Position numbers and translations under genes: made by a program. Of a stretch of 64,000 bases of DNA, positions 25,120-33,899 are shown piece by piece (position 1 is the first letter of the stretch; each line of letters begins with the position of its first letter). The notes beneath the pieces were generated by a model. The model searched no databases and had not been told where the DNA came from. It worked only from the letters and a program-made list of their open reading frames with translations. This DNA is from Prosthecobacter sp. GTDB lineage: Bacteria > Verrucomicrobiota > Verrucomicrobiia > Verrucomicrobiales > Verrucomicrobiaceae. The stretch is from positions 186,001-250,000 of the forward strand of contig NZ_JAXMIH010000005.1 of the NCBI RefSeq assembly GCF_034366625.1, given 5' to 3'.

Positions 25120-26130
25120 TCAAGGTGAGAGAATCCCGATCTTCCACGGGATGCTGCCATATTTCTTCGCCTTGTAGCCCTCGGCATCGACGCCTTGGAA
25201 GACGAAGCGCAGGTCGTTGGGATCGACTTCGAGCGTTTCGTCATTGGAACTTCGGATGAGTTCGCCGTGGCTGATGCTGGTGGTCCAGGTGGAGGGCGGG
25301 TGGATCTGCTCGGTGGCGGCGAAGGGCTTTTCACGAGTGGTGGCGAGCGGCTCCCACGGGCCTTCGATCTTGTCGGCGAGCCAGGCTTTGTAGTAGCGAT
25401 GACCTGAGCCGAGCGCCTCGATGATGGTGAGGTATTGGTCGCGGTCTTTGAGCTTGTAGGTGCAGGAGGCTTCGAAAAGGGCCTCCTTCGTGTCTTGGAG
25501 CAGCAGTTCGGGCTTGGACCAGCCGAGCGGGAAGTTTTGCTTCGCGGTCTCGCGTCGCCAGAAGTGGCCGTCGTCGCTGGTGTAGAGGAGATGGGCCTTT
25601 TCAGCATCGCAGATGACCCAGAAGTCGATCCATTTCGTTTTCGTGCCGCCTTCGGGCAGCGATTCGATCATCGGTTGCGGCTTGGTCCACGACTTAGGGT
25701 CGGCGATGTTCGTCGTGGTGGAGAAATAGGGTCCGAATTTGAGAGGGCGCTTCTCATCGGCGAGCTGGTAGATGAGATACCATTTCTGCTGTGGTGTGAA
25801 GTAGAAGACCTGCGGCGCGCAGTGGTATTGATCGTGGAAGTCGAGCGTGTGGCGCGTGGCCTTGTCGGCGTCTTTCCAATCGGTGAAGCTCAGATACTGC
25901 ATGTCCACCTTGCCGGAAGCGCGGCGATGCGTGGCGAAGAGATGCCATTTCCCTTCGTGGAAGACGAAACTGGGATCCTTCAGCGCGACATCGGGATCGG
26001 CTCCGGTTTCGTCGGGCCCGATGAGCGGCGGCGAGCATTTCCATTGGAACTGGCCGGTCATGAGCCACGCGGGATCGGCGGCGGACAGCAGAGTTGGTAA
26101 AATGATGAGGGGTAGAATGATGGATTTCAT
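25120..26130 (-). CDS. GH62 alpha-L-arabinofuranosidase, secreted
   Basis: The 336-residue protein has a signal peptide (about 1-18) and the five-bladed propeller of glycoside hydrolase family 62: FQWKCSPPLIGP near the start, LKDPSFVFHEGKWHLFAT with the catalytic-base Asp, an APQVFYF segment, KWIDFWVICD and LFEASCTYKL with the second acid region, and IHPPSTWTTSISHGELIR near the end. GH62 enzymes release arabinose from arabinoxylan side chains. It would act outside the cytoplasm. The start at 26130 gives a clean signal peptide; the frame extends to 26148. Family is quite sure; substrate follows from the family. Confidence 0.85.
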   Translation of the reverse strand: MKSIILPLIILPTLLSAADPAWLMTGQFQWKCSPPLIGPDETGADPDVALKDPSFVFHEGKWHLFATHRRASGKVDMQYLSFTDWKDADKATRHTLDFHDQYHCAPQVFYFTPQQKWYLIYQLADEKRPLKFGPYFSTTTNIADPKSWTKPQPMIESLPEGGTKTKWIDFWVICDAEKAHLLYTSDDGHFWRRETAKQNFPLGWSKPELLLQDTKEALFEASCTYKLKDRDQYLTIIEALGSGHRYYKAWLADKIEGPWEPLATTREKPFAATEQIHPPSTWTTSISHGELIRSSNDETLEVDPNDLRFVFQGVDAEGYKAKKYGSIPWKIGILSP

Positions 26131-26164
26131 GGGCAGACTTTGAAGCACATCATTTTACCCGCCA

Positions 26165-26830
26165 TTATTTTACCAGCATCAGATCAGCGATTCTGACATG
26201 TGCCAGTGACTCGACGCGCTTCCACGCGCCGGTGAAGTCGAGATGCCGCGTCATCGGCCCGGGGGCGACGATGCAGCGGATGCCGGCGGCGATGGCGGCA
26301 CGGAGGCCGTTGAGCGAGTCTTCAAAGATGACGGCTTCCTCGGGCTGCACGCCGAGTTTTTCGGCGGCGTGGAGGAAGAGGCTCGGATCGGGCTTCACCT
26401 TGCCGGTGTCATCGACGGTGGAGATGTGGTGGAAGTGATCATGGAGGCCGAGCTGGTCCATCCACGAGTCGATCCATGAGCGCGGGCTGCTGGAGGCGAT
26501 GGCGATGCGCAGGCCGAGCGCGTCGGCTTCTTGCAAGAGATCAGCTACTCCGGGAAGCAGGTGCAAATGCTGGCGCAACTCGCCCTCGCGGGTCTTGCGC
26601 TCGAGTTCGATGGCCTGCCAGTCGAAGTCGCGCCCGGTGAGCTGTTCGAGATCGCGCCGCGGGTCGTAGCTCATGTTGAAATCGGTGCCGATGACCTGAG
26701 CATAGCGCTCCATGGGCAGTTCGTGGCCGTGCTGGTCGAAGATTTCCCTCCAAGTGAGGTAACCGGTGCTTTCAGTGTCAACGATGAGGCCGTCGAAGTC
26801 GAAGATGACGGCGCGGATGGGGTTGGGCAT
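26165..26830 (-). CDS. HAD-superfamily phosphatase / beta-phosphoglucomutase-like
   Basis: The 221-residue protein has HAD motif I DFDGLIVDTE, motif II SSS in AIASSSPRSW, motif III Lys in KVKPDPSLF and motif IV FEDSLNG, with the helical cap between I and II. This is subfamily IA, including phosphoglycolate phosphatase, sugar phosphatases and beta-phosphoglucomutase. The exact substrate is unclear. It is cytoplasmic. It lies 34 bases from the GH62 gene on the same strand, and a sugar-phosphate role is possible but not shown. Confidence 0.9.
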   Translation of the reverse strand: MPNPIRAVIFDFDGLIVDTESTGYLTWREIFDQHGHELPMERYAQVIGTDFNMSYDPRRDLEQLTGRDFDWQAIELERKTREGELRQHLHLLPGVADLLQEADALGLRIAIASSSPRSWIDSWMDQLGLHDHFHHISTVDDTGKVKPDPSLFLHAAEKLGVQPEEAVIFEDSLNGLRAAIAAGIRCIVAPGPMTRHLDFTGAWKRVESLAHVRIADLMLVK

Positions 26831-26842
26831 GGGTTATGGTGT

Positions 26843-26894
26843 GCCGACGAATCGTCGGCCAGCCAACATCTTTTTTTGCCGACGAATCGTCGGC
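26843..26894. repeat. Two identical palindromes, family C
   Basis: The 17-base sequence GCCGACGAATCGTCGGC occurs twice, at 26843-26859 and 26878-26894, in the 79-base divergent gap between the HAD and DUF1990 genes. Each has 8-base arms around a single A. Between them is a run of seven T. It could be a bidirectional regulatory site for the two divergent genes or a REP-type repeat. Confidence 0.6.
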
Positions 26895-26909
26895 TCTCCA
26901 TACTGGCGG

Positions 26910-27455
26910 ATGCTCTGTCTGCGAAAGCCCACGCCCGAACGCCTGCTAGGAGTGTTGGAGTCGTGGAGTGATGTGCCGCTGAGTTACATGTCGCCGCCTC
27001 GGGATGGGTTCATCGCGGACGAGCATGCGGTGAGGCTGGGAAGTGGCGAGGAGACATGGCGTGAGGCATGCGAGGCTTTAGACTCATGGCGGATGTTTCC
27101 GACTTGGGCGGAGGTTAGCCGTCAAGAAGTCAAAGGTCAAGAGGTGGAGCAGATCGTGGCGATGATGGTGCGCATCTGCGGGTTGTGGTGGGTGAATCCG
27201 TGCCGGATTCTCCGGCGCTGTGATTCAGAGCACAGGCATGGCTTTGTGTATGGCACGCTGCCGGAACACGCGGAGTGCGGCGAGGAGCAGTTTGTGATCG
27301 AAAGGCGACCGGATGGCAGTGTGTGGTATGTGATTCGTGCCTTTTCGCATCCACGGCATTGGATGGCATGGCTCGCATTTCCGCTGGCGCGCTGGTGGCA
27401 ACTGCGATTTGTGGAGGATTCGCAGGCGAGGATGAAACAGAGCATTGAAACATGA
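26910..27455 (+). CDS. DUF1990 family protein
   Basis: The 181-residue product matches the DUF1990/UPF0548 pattern: GSGEETWREACEALDSWRMFP near residue 36, VRICGLWWVNPCRI, FVYGTLPEHAECGEEQFVIE and PHRW-like FSHPRHWMAWLAFPLARW at the end. The family is of unknown function and often adjoins or is fused to YndJ-type membrane proteins. ATG at 26910 is used; the frame is open to 26766 across the palindromes but that part is not DUF1990-like. Its stop overlaps the yndJ-like start by 4 bases, so the two are translationally coupled. Confidence 0.8.
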   Translation: MLCLRKPTPERLLGVLESWSDVPLSYMSPPRDGFIADEHAVRLGSGEETWREACEALDSWRMFPTWAEVSRQEVKGQEVEQIVAMMVRICGLWWVNPCRILRRCDSEHRHGFVYGTLPEHAECGEEQFVIERRPDGSVWYVIRAFSHPRHWMAWLAFPLARWWQLRFVEDSQARMKQSIET

Positions 27456-28384
27456 AGGAACATTTCTTTTTCACTCATCCGGGCCGTGGTCTCGCGGCTT
27501 GGATCGTCATCACGTTCGTCTGGTGGCAGCCATATCCCGATGAACCGCGATGGATCATGCCGCTGCTGTTTTTTGCGGCGCTGTTTCTCATGCCATTCAG
27601 CCACGCCTTGCAGCGCGGCGCATCTGTGACCATGACGAGAGACGCGAAGCTCGAGGTGTTCTGCGCTTTCATGCTCGTGCTGTCGTTCGCCCAAGATAAG
27701 GTGGCATGGGCTGTGGCGCTGACGCTCCCCTGGCTGGTCTGGCGTGCGTGGTGGGCCATGAGCAGCGTGCAAACTCTTCGCCATGTCCAATGGACAGCGG
27801 GCGACCTTGCTTTGGCCAGTGCTGGAGTGTTTCCCGTGATCGGAGCCTTGTGGTTGACGTTTCATCAGACGAACCGTCCCTTGTTTGGCTTTGATCCGCT
27901 GATCGTGCTGCTGACAGCGGCGCACTTTCATCATGCGGGATTCACCCTGCCGCTGATGGCGGGCCTGAATGCGAAGGTGAAGCCGAATGGCCTGACGAAG
28001 TTCTCATGCTTGGCGATTCTGCTCGGTGTGCCGCTGGTGGCGATGGGAATCACCTGCACGCACTTTGGGGTCATGCCGTTCGTCGAGCCGTTTGGGGTGA
28101 CGGTTTTGGTGCTGGGGGCCGTTGGAGTGGCCGCTTCACAGATTCAGCGCGGTTTGGAAAAGGAACGCGAAGTTTTGGCGCGGCTGGGTTTTGTCGTTTC
28201 AGGCGTTTCATTGCTAGCTGCGATGCTTTTGGCGCTGGGATTCGGTCTGCGATATTTGATTCCCAATCTGGCGCTGACGATGCCTCAGATGTGGGCGATC
28301 CACGGGACGCTGAATGTGTTTGGCTTTGGGATGTGCGGGATTTTGGCGTGGCGTTCGCAAAGCTGTGCGACCACAAGCCCCTGA
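27452..28384 (+). CDS. YndJ-like integral membrane protein
   Basis: The 310-residue protein has about eight hydrophobic helices with conserved polar spots such as AAHFHHAGFTLPLMAG and WAIHGTLNVFGFG, which fit the YndJ family of Bacillus and others. His-rich helices suggest a metal or small-molecule site in the membrane, but no function is established. It overlaps the DUF1990 gene. Start is fixed by the ATGA overlap. Confidence 0.75.
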   Translation: MKEHFFFTHPGRGLAAWIVITFVWWQPYPDEPRWIMPLLFFAALFLMPFSHALQRGASVTMTRDAKLEVFCAFMLVLSFAQDKVAWAVALTLPWLVWRAWWAMSSVQTLRHVQWTAGDLALASAGVFPVIGALWLTFHQTNRPLFGFDPLIVLLTAAHFHHAGFTLPLMAGLNAKVKPNGLTKFSCLAILLGVPLVAMGITCTHFGVMPFVEPFGVTVLVLGAVGVAASQIQRGLEKEREVLARLGFVVSGVSLLAAMLLALGFGLRYLIPNLALTMPQMWAIHGTLNVFGFGMCGILAWRSQSCATTSP

Positions 28385-28386
28385 TT

Positions 28387-28812
28387 TCACACCTGAGATG
28401 GAGTTCCTCGAAGAAGGTGAATGGAGTAAATTAGTATTGCGATCCTAAAGCCCAATCCAGCCCAGGCTACGCCAGTATGTGAATGAAGCCATAAGCCGAC
28501 ACCAAAATCAACGACCCAGGCTGCACAAACAACCAGCCACCATTGCTGCGCCCACGGTTTCTGCTGCATGAAAGCCCAACCCAACACCACACTGAGCGTC
28601 AAGCCCACTAGAATCGTTGGTCGCGCTTCTTTGGAGAGTTTGTCAGCAATCTTGCGAGATTCCTCTGCGCTGAAGAATTCGCTATATTTGGCCGTCGTCT
28701 GAATACGAACGGTATAGGGCATGGCGAACGCCATAGCGATTCCGAGAAGGCCAATGATCCACCCCGTCCAGCCGAGTATGCGGCAGGCTTCTCTGGTTGG
28801 CGGGCGTTTCAT
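28387..28812 (-). CDS. Four-helix membrane protein, unknown
   Basis: The 141-residue product from ATG 28812 has about four hydrophobic helices (around ILGWTGWIIGLLGIAMAF, PTILVGLTLSVVLGWAFM, WWLVVCAAWVVDFGVGLW and IAILIYSIHLL), with a charged periplasmic-type loop (KYSEFFSAEESRKIADKLSK) between helices one and two. A start at 28827 would add MMRGS. No family recognised. It converges on the yndJ-like gene with 2 bases between and is divergent from the ThuA gene. Confidence 0.6.
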   Translation of the reverse strand: MKRPPTREACRILGWTGWIIGLLGIAMAFAMPYTVRIQTTAKYSEFFSAEESRKIADKLSKEARPTILVGLTLSVVLGWAFMQQKPWAQQWWLVVCAAWVVDFGVGLWLHSHTGVAWAGLGFRIAILIYSIHLLRGTPSQV

Positions 28813-28888
28813 GCTGCCGCGCATCATTTGCAGACTGTGATTGAATGATAGCTAAAAGTTTGGCACAGCGTTCTCCACTCCCACCACC

Positions 28889-29812
28889 ATGAAGCACCTC
28901 GTCACGTTCCTGTTTGCCCTTTCCCTCGTCAGCTCCGCGTTTTCGGCGGACAAGAAACTCATTGTCATGATTGCAGGCAAGCCGTCGCATGGACCGGGGC
29001 AGCATGAGCACAATGCGGGCATCCAGCTTTTGAAGAAGTGCCTGGAGCAGGGCGCGGCGGAGCAGGTTGAGATCAAGCATCACCTCAACGGCGAATGGCC
29101 AGAACAAGAAGAATTGTCGAAGGCAGACACGATTGTGATTTACTCCGACGGCGGCGGCGGGCATCCGGCTTTGCAGGAAGGCCGCCTCGCCCAACTCGAC
29201 AAAGAGATGAAGCGCGGCTGCGGCTTCCTCACGATTCACTACGCGGTGGAGCCGACGATTGAGAAGGGCAACAAGGAGTTCATTGACTGGATGGGCGGCG
29301 CGTTTGAGATCAACTGGAGCGTGAATCCGCATTGGGACGCGAATTTCAAGGAGTTCCCGGTGCATCCGATCAGCGAGGGCGTGAAGCCCTTCGCCACGAA
29401 TGACGAATGGTACTTCTACATGCGCTTCCGCAAGGGCATGGAAGGCGTGACGCCGATCCTCAGCGATGTGGCACCTGATTCGACCATGAGCCGCCCTGAC
29501 GGTCACCACAGCGGCAATCCCGCCGTGCGTGAGTCCGTGAAGAACAAGGAGAAGCAGCATGTGGCCTGGGCCTGTGAGCGTGCGGATGGCGGTCGCGGAT
29601 TCGGTTTCACCGGCGGGCATTATCACAAAGGCTGGGCGAACAACGACCAGCGCAAACTCGTGCTGAATGCGATTCTATGGACGGCGAAGGCGAAGATTCC
29701 GACCGATGGTGTGGCCTCAACCGTGACCGAAGAAGACATGAAGGCAAATTTGGATCTGAAGCCCGGCCAAGGGTTGCCTGAGAAGCCGAAACCGGCTCCG
29801 AAGGCGAAGTGA
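28889..29812 (+). CDS. ThuA-domain protein, secreted
   Basis: The 307-residue protein has a signal peptide (about 1-19, ...SAFSADK) followed by a class I glutamine-amidotransferase-like ThuA fold: KLIVMIAGKPSHGPGQHEHNAG, TIVIYSDGGGGHP, GFLTIHYAVEP and HPISEGVKPF, FTGGHYHKGW. ThuA was linked to trehalose use in rhizobia and later to keto-trehalose-type reactions; Verrucomicrobiota and Planctomycetes carry many secreted copies. Here it probably acts on a modified sugar outside the cytoplasm, with unknown reaction. The C-terminus is Pro/Lys-rich. Confidence 0.85.
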   Translation: MKHLVTFLFALSLVSSAFSADKKLIVMIAGKPSHGPGQHEHNAGIQLLKKCLEQGAAEQVEIKHHLNGEWPEQEELSKADTIVIYSDGGGGHPALQEGRLAQLDKEMKRGCGFLTIHYAVEPTIEKGNKEFIDWMGGAFEINWSVNPHWDANFKEFPVHPISEGVKPFATNDEWYFYMRFRKGMEGVTPILSDVAPDSTMSRPDGHHSGNPAVRESVKNKEKQHVAWACERADGGRGFGFTGGHYHKGWANNDQRKLVLNAILWTAKAKIPTDGVASTVTEEDMKANLDLKPGQGLPEKPKPAPKAK

Positions 29813-29909
29813 AGCGATCAATCGATTCGCCGATCATGAATCCCGCCGCAGCAGCATTGGCTGCCGCACAGCGACGAGTTGATTTGAAACCCACAAGTCA
29901 CCGCGCCAT

Positions 29910-30359
29910 CTAGGCTGAGTAACCGCCGTTGATGTACGCTTCCAGTTGTTCAATGGTCATGCGCTGCGTCGCGATGGTCCACTTCACGAGATCGCCGATG
30001 GACACAATGCCGAGCAGTTGACCGTCATCGACCACCGGCAAGTGGCGGATGCGATGCTCAGACACGATGCGCATGCATTCCGAGACGTTTTGATCAGGGC
30101 TCACCGTCACCACATCACGGGTCATGATGTCGCTCACCGGTGTTTCCTTCGACGACTTCCCCTTGAGCATCACCTTGCTCATGTAGTCTCGCTCCGAGAC
30201 GATCCCGACCAGCTTGCTGCCATCCATCACCGGCAGCGCTCCGACATTTTTCTCGTCCATCAGGTGAATGGCATCCAAGACCATGGCTCCCGGCGCGATG
30301 GTCCATATGTCCCGTCCTTTGTGCTCCAACAGAGACCTGGCTGCGGTGGTGATTTCCAT
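29910..30359 (-). CDS. CBS-domain pair protein
   Basis: The 149-residue cytoplasmic protein is two CBS motifs in tandem (NVGALPVMDGSKLVGIVSERDY and RHLPVVDDGQLLGIVSIGDLV), forming one Bateman module. Such free modules bind adenine nucleotides or similar ligands and act as regulators. ATG at 30359 is chosen; the frame runs further upstream to 31181 antisense to the oxidoreductase gene. There is a possible earlier ATG near 30416 adding about 19 residues. It is divergent from the next gene across 198 bases without other visible features. Confidence 0.85.
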   Translation of the reverse strand: MEITTAARSLLEHKGRDIWTIAPGAMVLDAIHLMDEKNVGALPVMDGSKLVGIVSERDYMSKVMLKGKSSKETPVSDIMTRDVVTVSPDQNVSECMRIVSEHRIRHLPVVDDGQLLGIVSIGDLVKWTIATQRMTIEQLEAYINGGYSA

Positions 30360-30557
30360 GATGTTTAATCGGTTCGTGGGATGATCTCCAAGCGTCACTG
30401 GTAAATCAAGCGGCATCTTGTCGCGGATGTCTTCCTGCCCAGGTGGCGGCTCCGGCATCGCAAGCTGCGAAAAAGCAGGTGCGCGAAGGCGTGGGAAGCC
30501 CAAGATTGCCAGTCTTGAGCGAATGAGAACTGCATCTCGTTCCGATCTATCCAACCC

Positions 30558-31907
30558 ATGAACACCCAATCCACGCCTCTCTCCCGCCGCCGATTCGTCG
30601 GTGCGGCCGGCCTCGTCGCCGGCAGCATGATCACCCGTCCGCTGTTCGGCCAAAACGCCGCCAGCAACAAGCTCAACGTCGCCCTCATCGGCGTGTGGGG
30701 TCGCGGCCTTGCGCACTACAACTCCATCGCGGAGGAAAACGTCATCGCGCTGTGTGACATCAACGAGGCGCGCTTCCCGGACGCGTTGAAGCGCTTCCCC
30801 GGTGCAACAACTTACATCGACTGGCGCAAGTGCCTTGATCACAAGGACCTCGACGCTGTCGTCGTCTGCACGCCGGACCACACGCATGCCTTCATCGCCA
30901 ACTGGGCGCTGAAACGCGACCTGCACTGCTACTGCGAAAAGCCGCTGGCCATCACGGTGAATGAGGCGCGCACCGTCCGCGCGACGTGGGAATCGAAGAA
31001 AGGCAAGCTCGCCACGCAGGTCGGCATGCAGCGTCATGAGCAGCCGAACTTCAATCGCGTGAAGGAACTCATCCGCGACGGTGCCATCGGCGAGCTGAAA
31101 GCCGCCTACGCCTGGGGCAACCGCCAGATTCCGAAGCCCGGCTACTTCCCCGAGGAAGGCACGCCGCCTCCAGGCTTCCATTACGACCTCTGGCTAGGCC
31201 CTGCGCCCTTCCATCCTTACAACCCTGCCTACTTCTCCGGTGGAGCCGGCGCGAACTGCCTCTCCTGGAACATGTTCTGGGACTTCGGCGCCGGACAGAT
31301 CGGCGACATGGGCAGCCACACGATGGACCTGCTCTGGAACGCCGTGGATGCCAAGCTTCCGACCTCCGCCGAGGCTAAGGGCGAGGCCTTCAACTCCGAC
31401 GTGACACCGGTGAACTGCGAATCGCACTTCGAGCATCCCGCCAATGACTGGCGAGGCCCGATTACCGTGAGCTGGTATCAAGGTGGCGCGATGCCGCGTT
31501 CGCCGAAGCCTTCCATTGATCTCACCAAAATCGGCCACGGCGCGATGTTCAAGGGCACGAAGGGCTTCATCATCGCCGACTTCGACTCCCGCATGATCAT
31601 CCCCTACGGCGACGACGCTGACCTGAGCTACTACAAGCCGCGCAAAAAGGAGGATCAGTTTGCCGACGTCGGCAAAGGCAACTTCCAGAAGCAGTGGTTT
31701 GATGCCTGCAAAGACCCGACCAAGAAAACCGCCTGCGACTTCGGCTACAGCTCCAACATGATCGAAATGATGCTTCTTGGCCTCGTTGCGTATCGCACTG
31801 GCAAAAAGATCAGCTACGACGGCAAAACCGGCACCAGCCCCGACACCCCCGAAGCGAACTCCTTCATGAAAAAGGATTATCGCGACGGTTGGAACATCGA
31901 CGGCTGA
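30558..31907 (+). CDS. Gfo/Idh/MocA-family oxidoreductase with Tat signal
   Basis: The 449-residue protein has a twin-arginine signal (LSRRRFVGAAG, cleavage near residue 32) then an NAD(P)-binding Rossmann domain with ALIGVWGRGLAH, the CEKPLA motif near 130 and a C-terminal alpha/beta domain. Exported members oxidise or epimerise sugars and cyclitols using tightly bound NAD(P). It is the first gene of a close plus-strand cluster (7-base gap to the amidohydrolase), so it likely starts the catabolic set. The sugar substrate is not predictable. Confidence 0.9.
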   Translation: MNTQSTPLSRRRFVGAAGLVAGSMITRPLFGQNAASNKLNVALIGVWGRGLAHYNSIAEENVIALCDINEARFPDALKRFPGATTYIDWRKCLDHKDLDAVVVCTPDHTHAFIANWALKRDLHCYCEKPLAITVNEARTVRATWESKKGKLATQVGMQRHEQPNFNRVKELIRDGAIGELKAAYAWGNRQIPKPGYFPEEGTPPPGFHYDLWLGPAPFHPYNPAYFSGGAGANCLSWNMFWDFGAGQIGDMGSHTMDLLWNAVDAKLPTSAEAKGEAFNSDVTPVNCESHFEHPANDWRGPITVSWYQGGAMPRSPKPSIDLTKIGHGAMFKGTKGFIIADFDSRMIIPYGDDADLSYYKPRKKEDQFADVGKGNFQKQWFDACKDPTKKTACDFGYSSNMIEMMLLGLVAYRTGKKISYDGKTGTSPDTPEANSFMKKDYRDGWNIDG

Positions 31908-31914
31908 TCCTGTC

Positions 31915-32964
31915 ATGAACCGGCGTCATTTTCTCACCGCCACAGTCGCCGGCAGCACCGCAGTTTCGAGCACTGCGGCGGCTGCCGTGCTTTCGGCGGG
32001 TGTGATCGACTGCCAGAGCCATCTCTTCTTCCCCGAGGTGCTCGACATGATGCGCAAGCGCAAAGTCGAGCCGCTTATCTATGATAAAGATGGCACCGTC
32101 TTCCTTAAAATGGGCGACTGGCTGCGCAAAGTGCCGCCGCATTACCTCGATGTGGAGGCCAAGCTCGCCGCGATGGACGCCAGCGGCATCGAGATCACGA
32201 TGCTCAGCACGAACGATCCTGGCCCCGAGTGGTTCGGTGACGATGGCCCGGCGGTGGCGCAGTTGATCCATGATTCGCTCGCGGGCGTGATCGCGAAGCA
32301 TCCCACGCGTTTCCGCGGCCTCTGCGTGCTGCCTTTGCAGAATGAAAAAGCAGCCGCCGAGGAGCTGGACCGCTGCGTGAAAAAGCTCGGCTTCAAAGGC
32401 ATCTTGCTCTACACCAATCTCGCCGGCGCATGGTGTGACGAACCGCAGTTTCACTGGGTCTATGCCCGCGCCGAGGAGCTGGGCGTGCCCATCCTGCTGC
32501 ATCCGGCCAAACCGATGACGACGGAGCAGGTGAAAGGCTACGAGCTCACCAGCACGCTCGGCAACATGTTTGAAAACACCATCGCCATTGCGCGCATCAT
32601 CGCCAGCGGCCTGCTGGACAAACATCCGAAGCTGAAGCTCGTCTGTCCGCATCTCGGCGGCACGCTGCCCTACATCTGCGGTCGCATGGACCACCAGCTC
32701 ACTGTGCTCAAACGCGGCCCGCAAAACCTCCAGCGCAAACCCAGCGAGTATCTGCGCAGCATCCACATGGACATCGTTTCGCCGCTGCCGGAGGCCATGC
32801 GCTTCGCGCTTGATTTCAGCCGCGCCGACAAGCTGCTCTTTTCCAGCGATCATCCCTGGGTGCAGCCACAGGAAATCCTCGATCCTCTCCGCAGCTTGAA
32901 TCTCGACGCCGCCACCGAGGCGAAGATCCTCAGCGGCAACGCCCGCCAGCTTTTCAACCTATGA
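31915..32964 (+). CDS. Amidohydrolase family (ACMSD-like) protein, probably exported
   Basis: The 349-residue protein opens with MNRRHFLTATVAGSTAV, a Tat-like signal. The body matches amidohydrolase_2/ACMSD TIM barrels (LLHPAKPM, VCPHLGGTLPY and FSSDHPW with the metal-site His and catalytic Asp). The usual first metal motif DxHxH is DCQSH here, so one metal-ligand His is Gln. Related exported proteins may decarboxylate or hydrolyse small aromatic or ester compounds. Its stop overlaps the next start (ATGA). Whether the change removes activity is uncertain. Confidence 0.8.
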   Translation: MNRRHFLTATVAGSTAVSSTAAAAVLSAGVIDCQSHLFFPEVLDMMRKRKVEPLIYDKDGTVFLKMGDWLRKVPPHYLDVEAKLAAMDASGIEITMLSTNDPGPEWFGDDGPAVAQLIHDSLAGVIAKHPTRFRGLCVLPLQNEKAAAEELDRCVKKLGFKGILLYTNLAGAWCDEPQFHWVYARAEELGVPILLHPAKPMTTEQVKGYELTSTLGNMFENTIAIARIIASGLLDKHPKLKLVCPHLGGTLPYICGRMDHQLTVLKRGPQNLQRKPSEYLRSIHMDIVSPLPEAMRFALDFSRADKLLFSSDHPWVQPQEILDPLRSLNLDAATEAKILSGNARQLFNL

Positions 32965-33899
32965 GGCGTTCTTCGCTCGGTCCGTGCATTGTTTCAGCGC
33001 TTGTTTTCGCTGCCTGGCCTGTTTGCGCGGTGGAACCATCTTCGCAAGGTGGGGGATTCCAATTTGAACAGCGTGATGACCGCCTCGTCATCACGCACAG
33101 CGGCTCACCTGTCGCGCATTTTGTGTTTCGCGATGCGCAGGTGTTGCGGCCACACTTCGCACATGTTCATGCGCCTGGCGGGATCCAGGTCACGCGCAAT
33201 CACCCACCCGTTCCAGGCATTGATCCGGTGGATCACCCGGACATGCATCCCGGCATCTGGGTCGGCTTTGGCGACATCAGCGGCACCGACTTCTGGCGCA
33301 ACAAAGGCCGCATCGTGCATGAACGATTCAGCGAGCCGCCCACGATTCAAAACGGCACGCTAAACTTCACCACCGAGTCGAGCATGCTCACCGCTGACGC
33401 ACAAAAGCTCGCGCAACTCACCACCCGCATCACGCTCATCGAAAAACGTGGTGCATGGCATCTCACCTGGGACGCCGCTTTCACGCCGACCACGGACGGC
33501 TTCTACTTTAGCGATCAGGAAGAAATGGGCCTCGGCGTCCGTGTCGCCACGGCCATCAATGAAAAGAACGGCGGCCTCATCACCAGCAGCGGCGGCAAAA
33601 CGACCGCCAAAGCCACCTGGGGCCAGCCTGCGGCATGGTGTGATTACTCCGGCGTCATCGCAGGCCGCCACGTCGGCATCATGACGGTGCCTGATGCCGC
33701 CAACGCGCATCCAAGCTGGTGGCACAACCGCGACTACGGTGTCTTCGTTTCCAATCCCTTTGGCCGTAAGGCCATGAAGCAGGGAGAACTCAGCCGCATC
33801 GACGTGAAACGCGGTGAAACCTATCGCCTGCGCCACACGATCATCATTCACGCCTCGCCGGATGCGAAAGCGCCGGACCTTCAGCAACTCTTGAAATGA
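32961..33899 (+). CDS. DUF6807 (PmoA-like) secreted protein
   Basis: The 312-residue protein has an N-terminal signal peptide and the DUF6807 pattern: PHFAHVHAPGGIQVTRNHPP, DHPDMHPGIWVGFGDISGTDFW, and SWWHNRDYGVFVSNPFGR near the end. It is labelled methane-oxygenase PmoA-like in databases, but that name is misleading; the family appears in heterotrophs with sugar-related genes and has a beta-sandwich-type fold. The start and stop overlap neighbours by 4 bases on both sides, so it is tightly coupled to the amidohydrolase and the dehydrogenase. Role unknown. Confidence 0.75.
   Translation: MRRSSLGPCIVSALVFAAWPVCAVEPSSQGGGFQFEQRDDRLVITHSGSPVAHFVFRDAQVLRPHFAHVHAPGGIQVTRNHPPVPGIDPVDHPDMHPGIWVGFGDISGTDFWRNKGRIVHERFSEPPTIQNGTLNFTTESSMLTADAQKLAQLTTRITLIEKRGAWHLTWDAAFTPTTDGFYFSDQEEMGLGVRVATAINEKNGGLITSSGGKTTAKATWGQPAAWCDYSGVIAGRHVGIMTVPDAANAHPSWWHNRDYGVFVSNPFGRKAMKQGELSRIDVKRGETYRLRHTIIIHASPDAKAPDLQQLLK

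Noticed and set aside
29836..29913. A 25-residue frame in the gap after the ThuA gene
   Set aside because: Too short, Ala-rich, overlaps the CBS gene end; no support.
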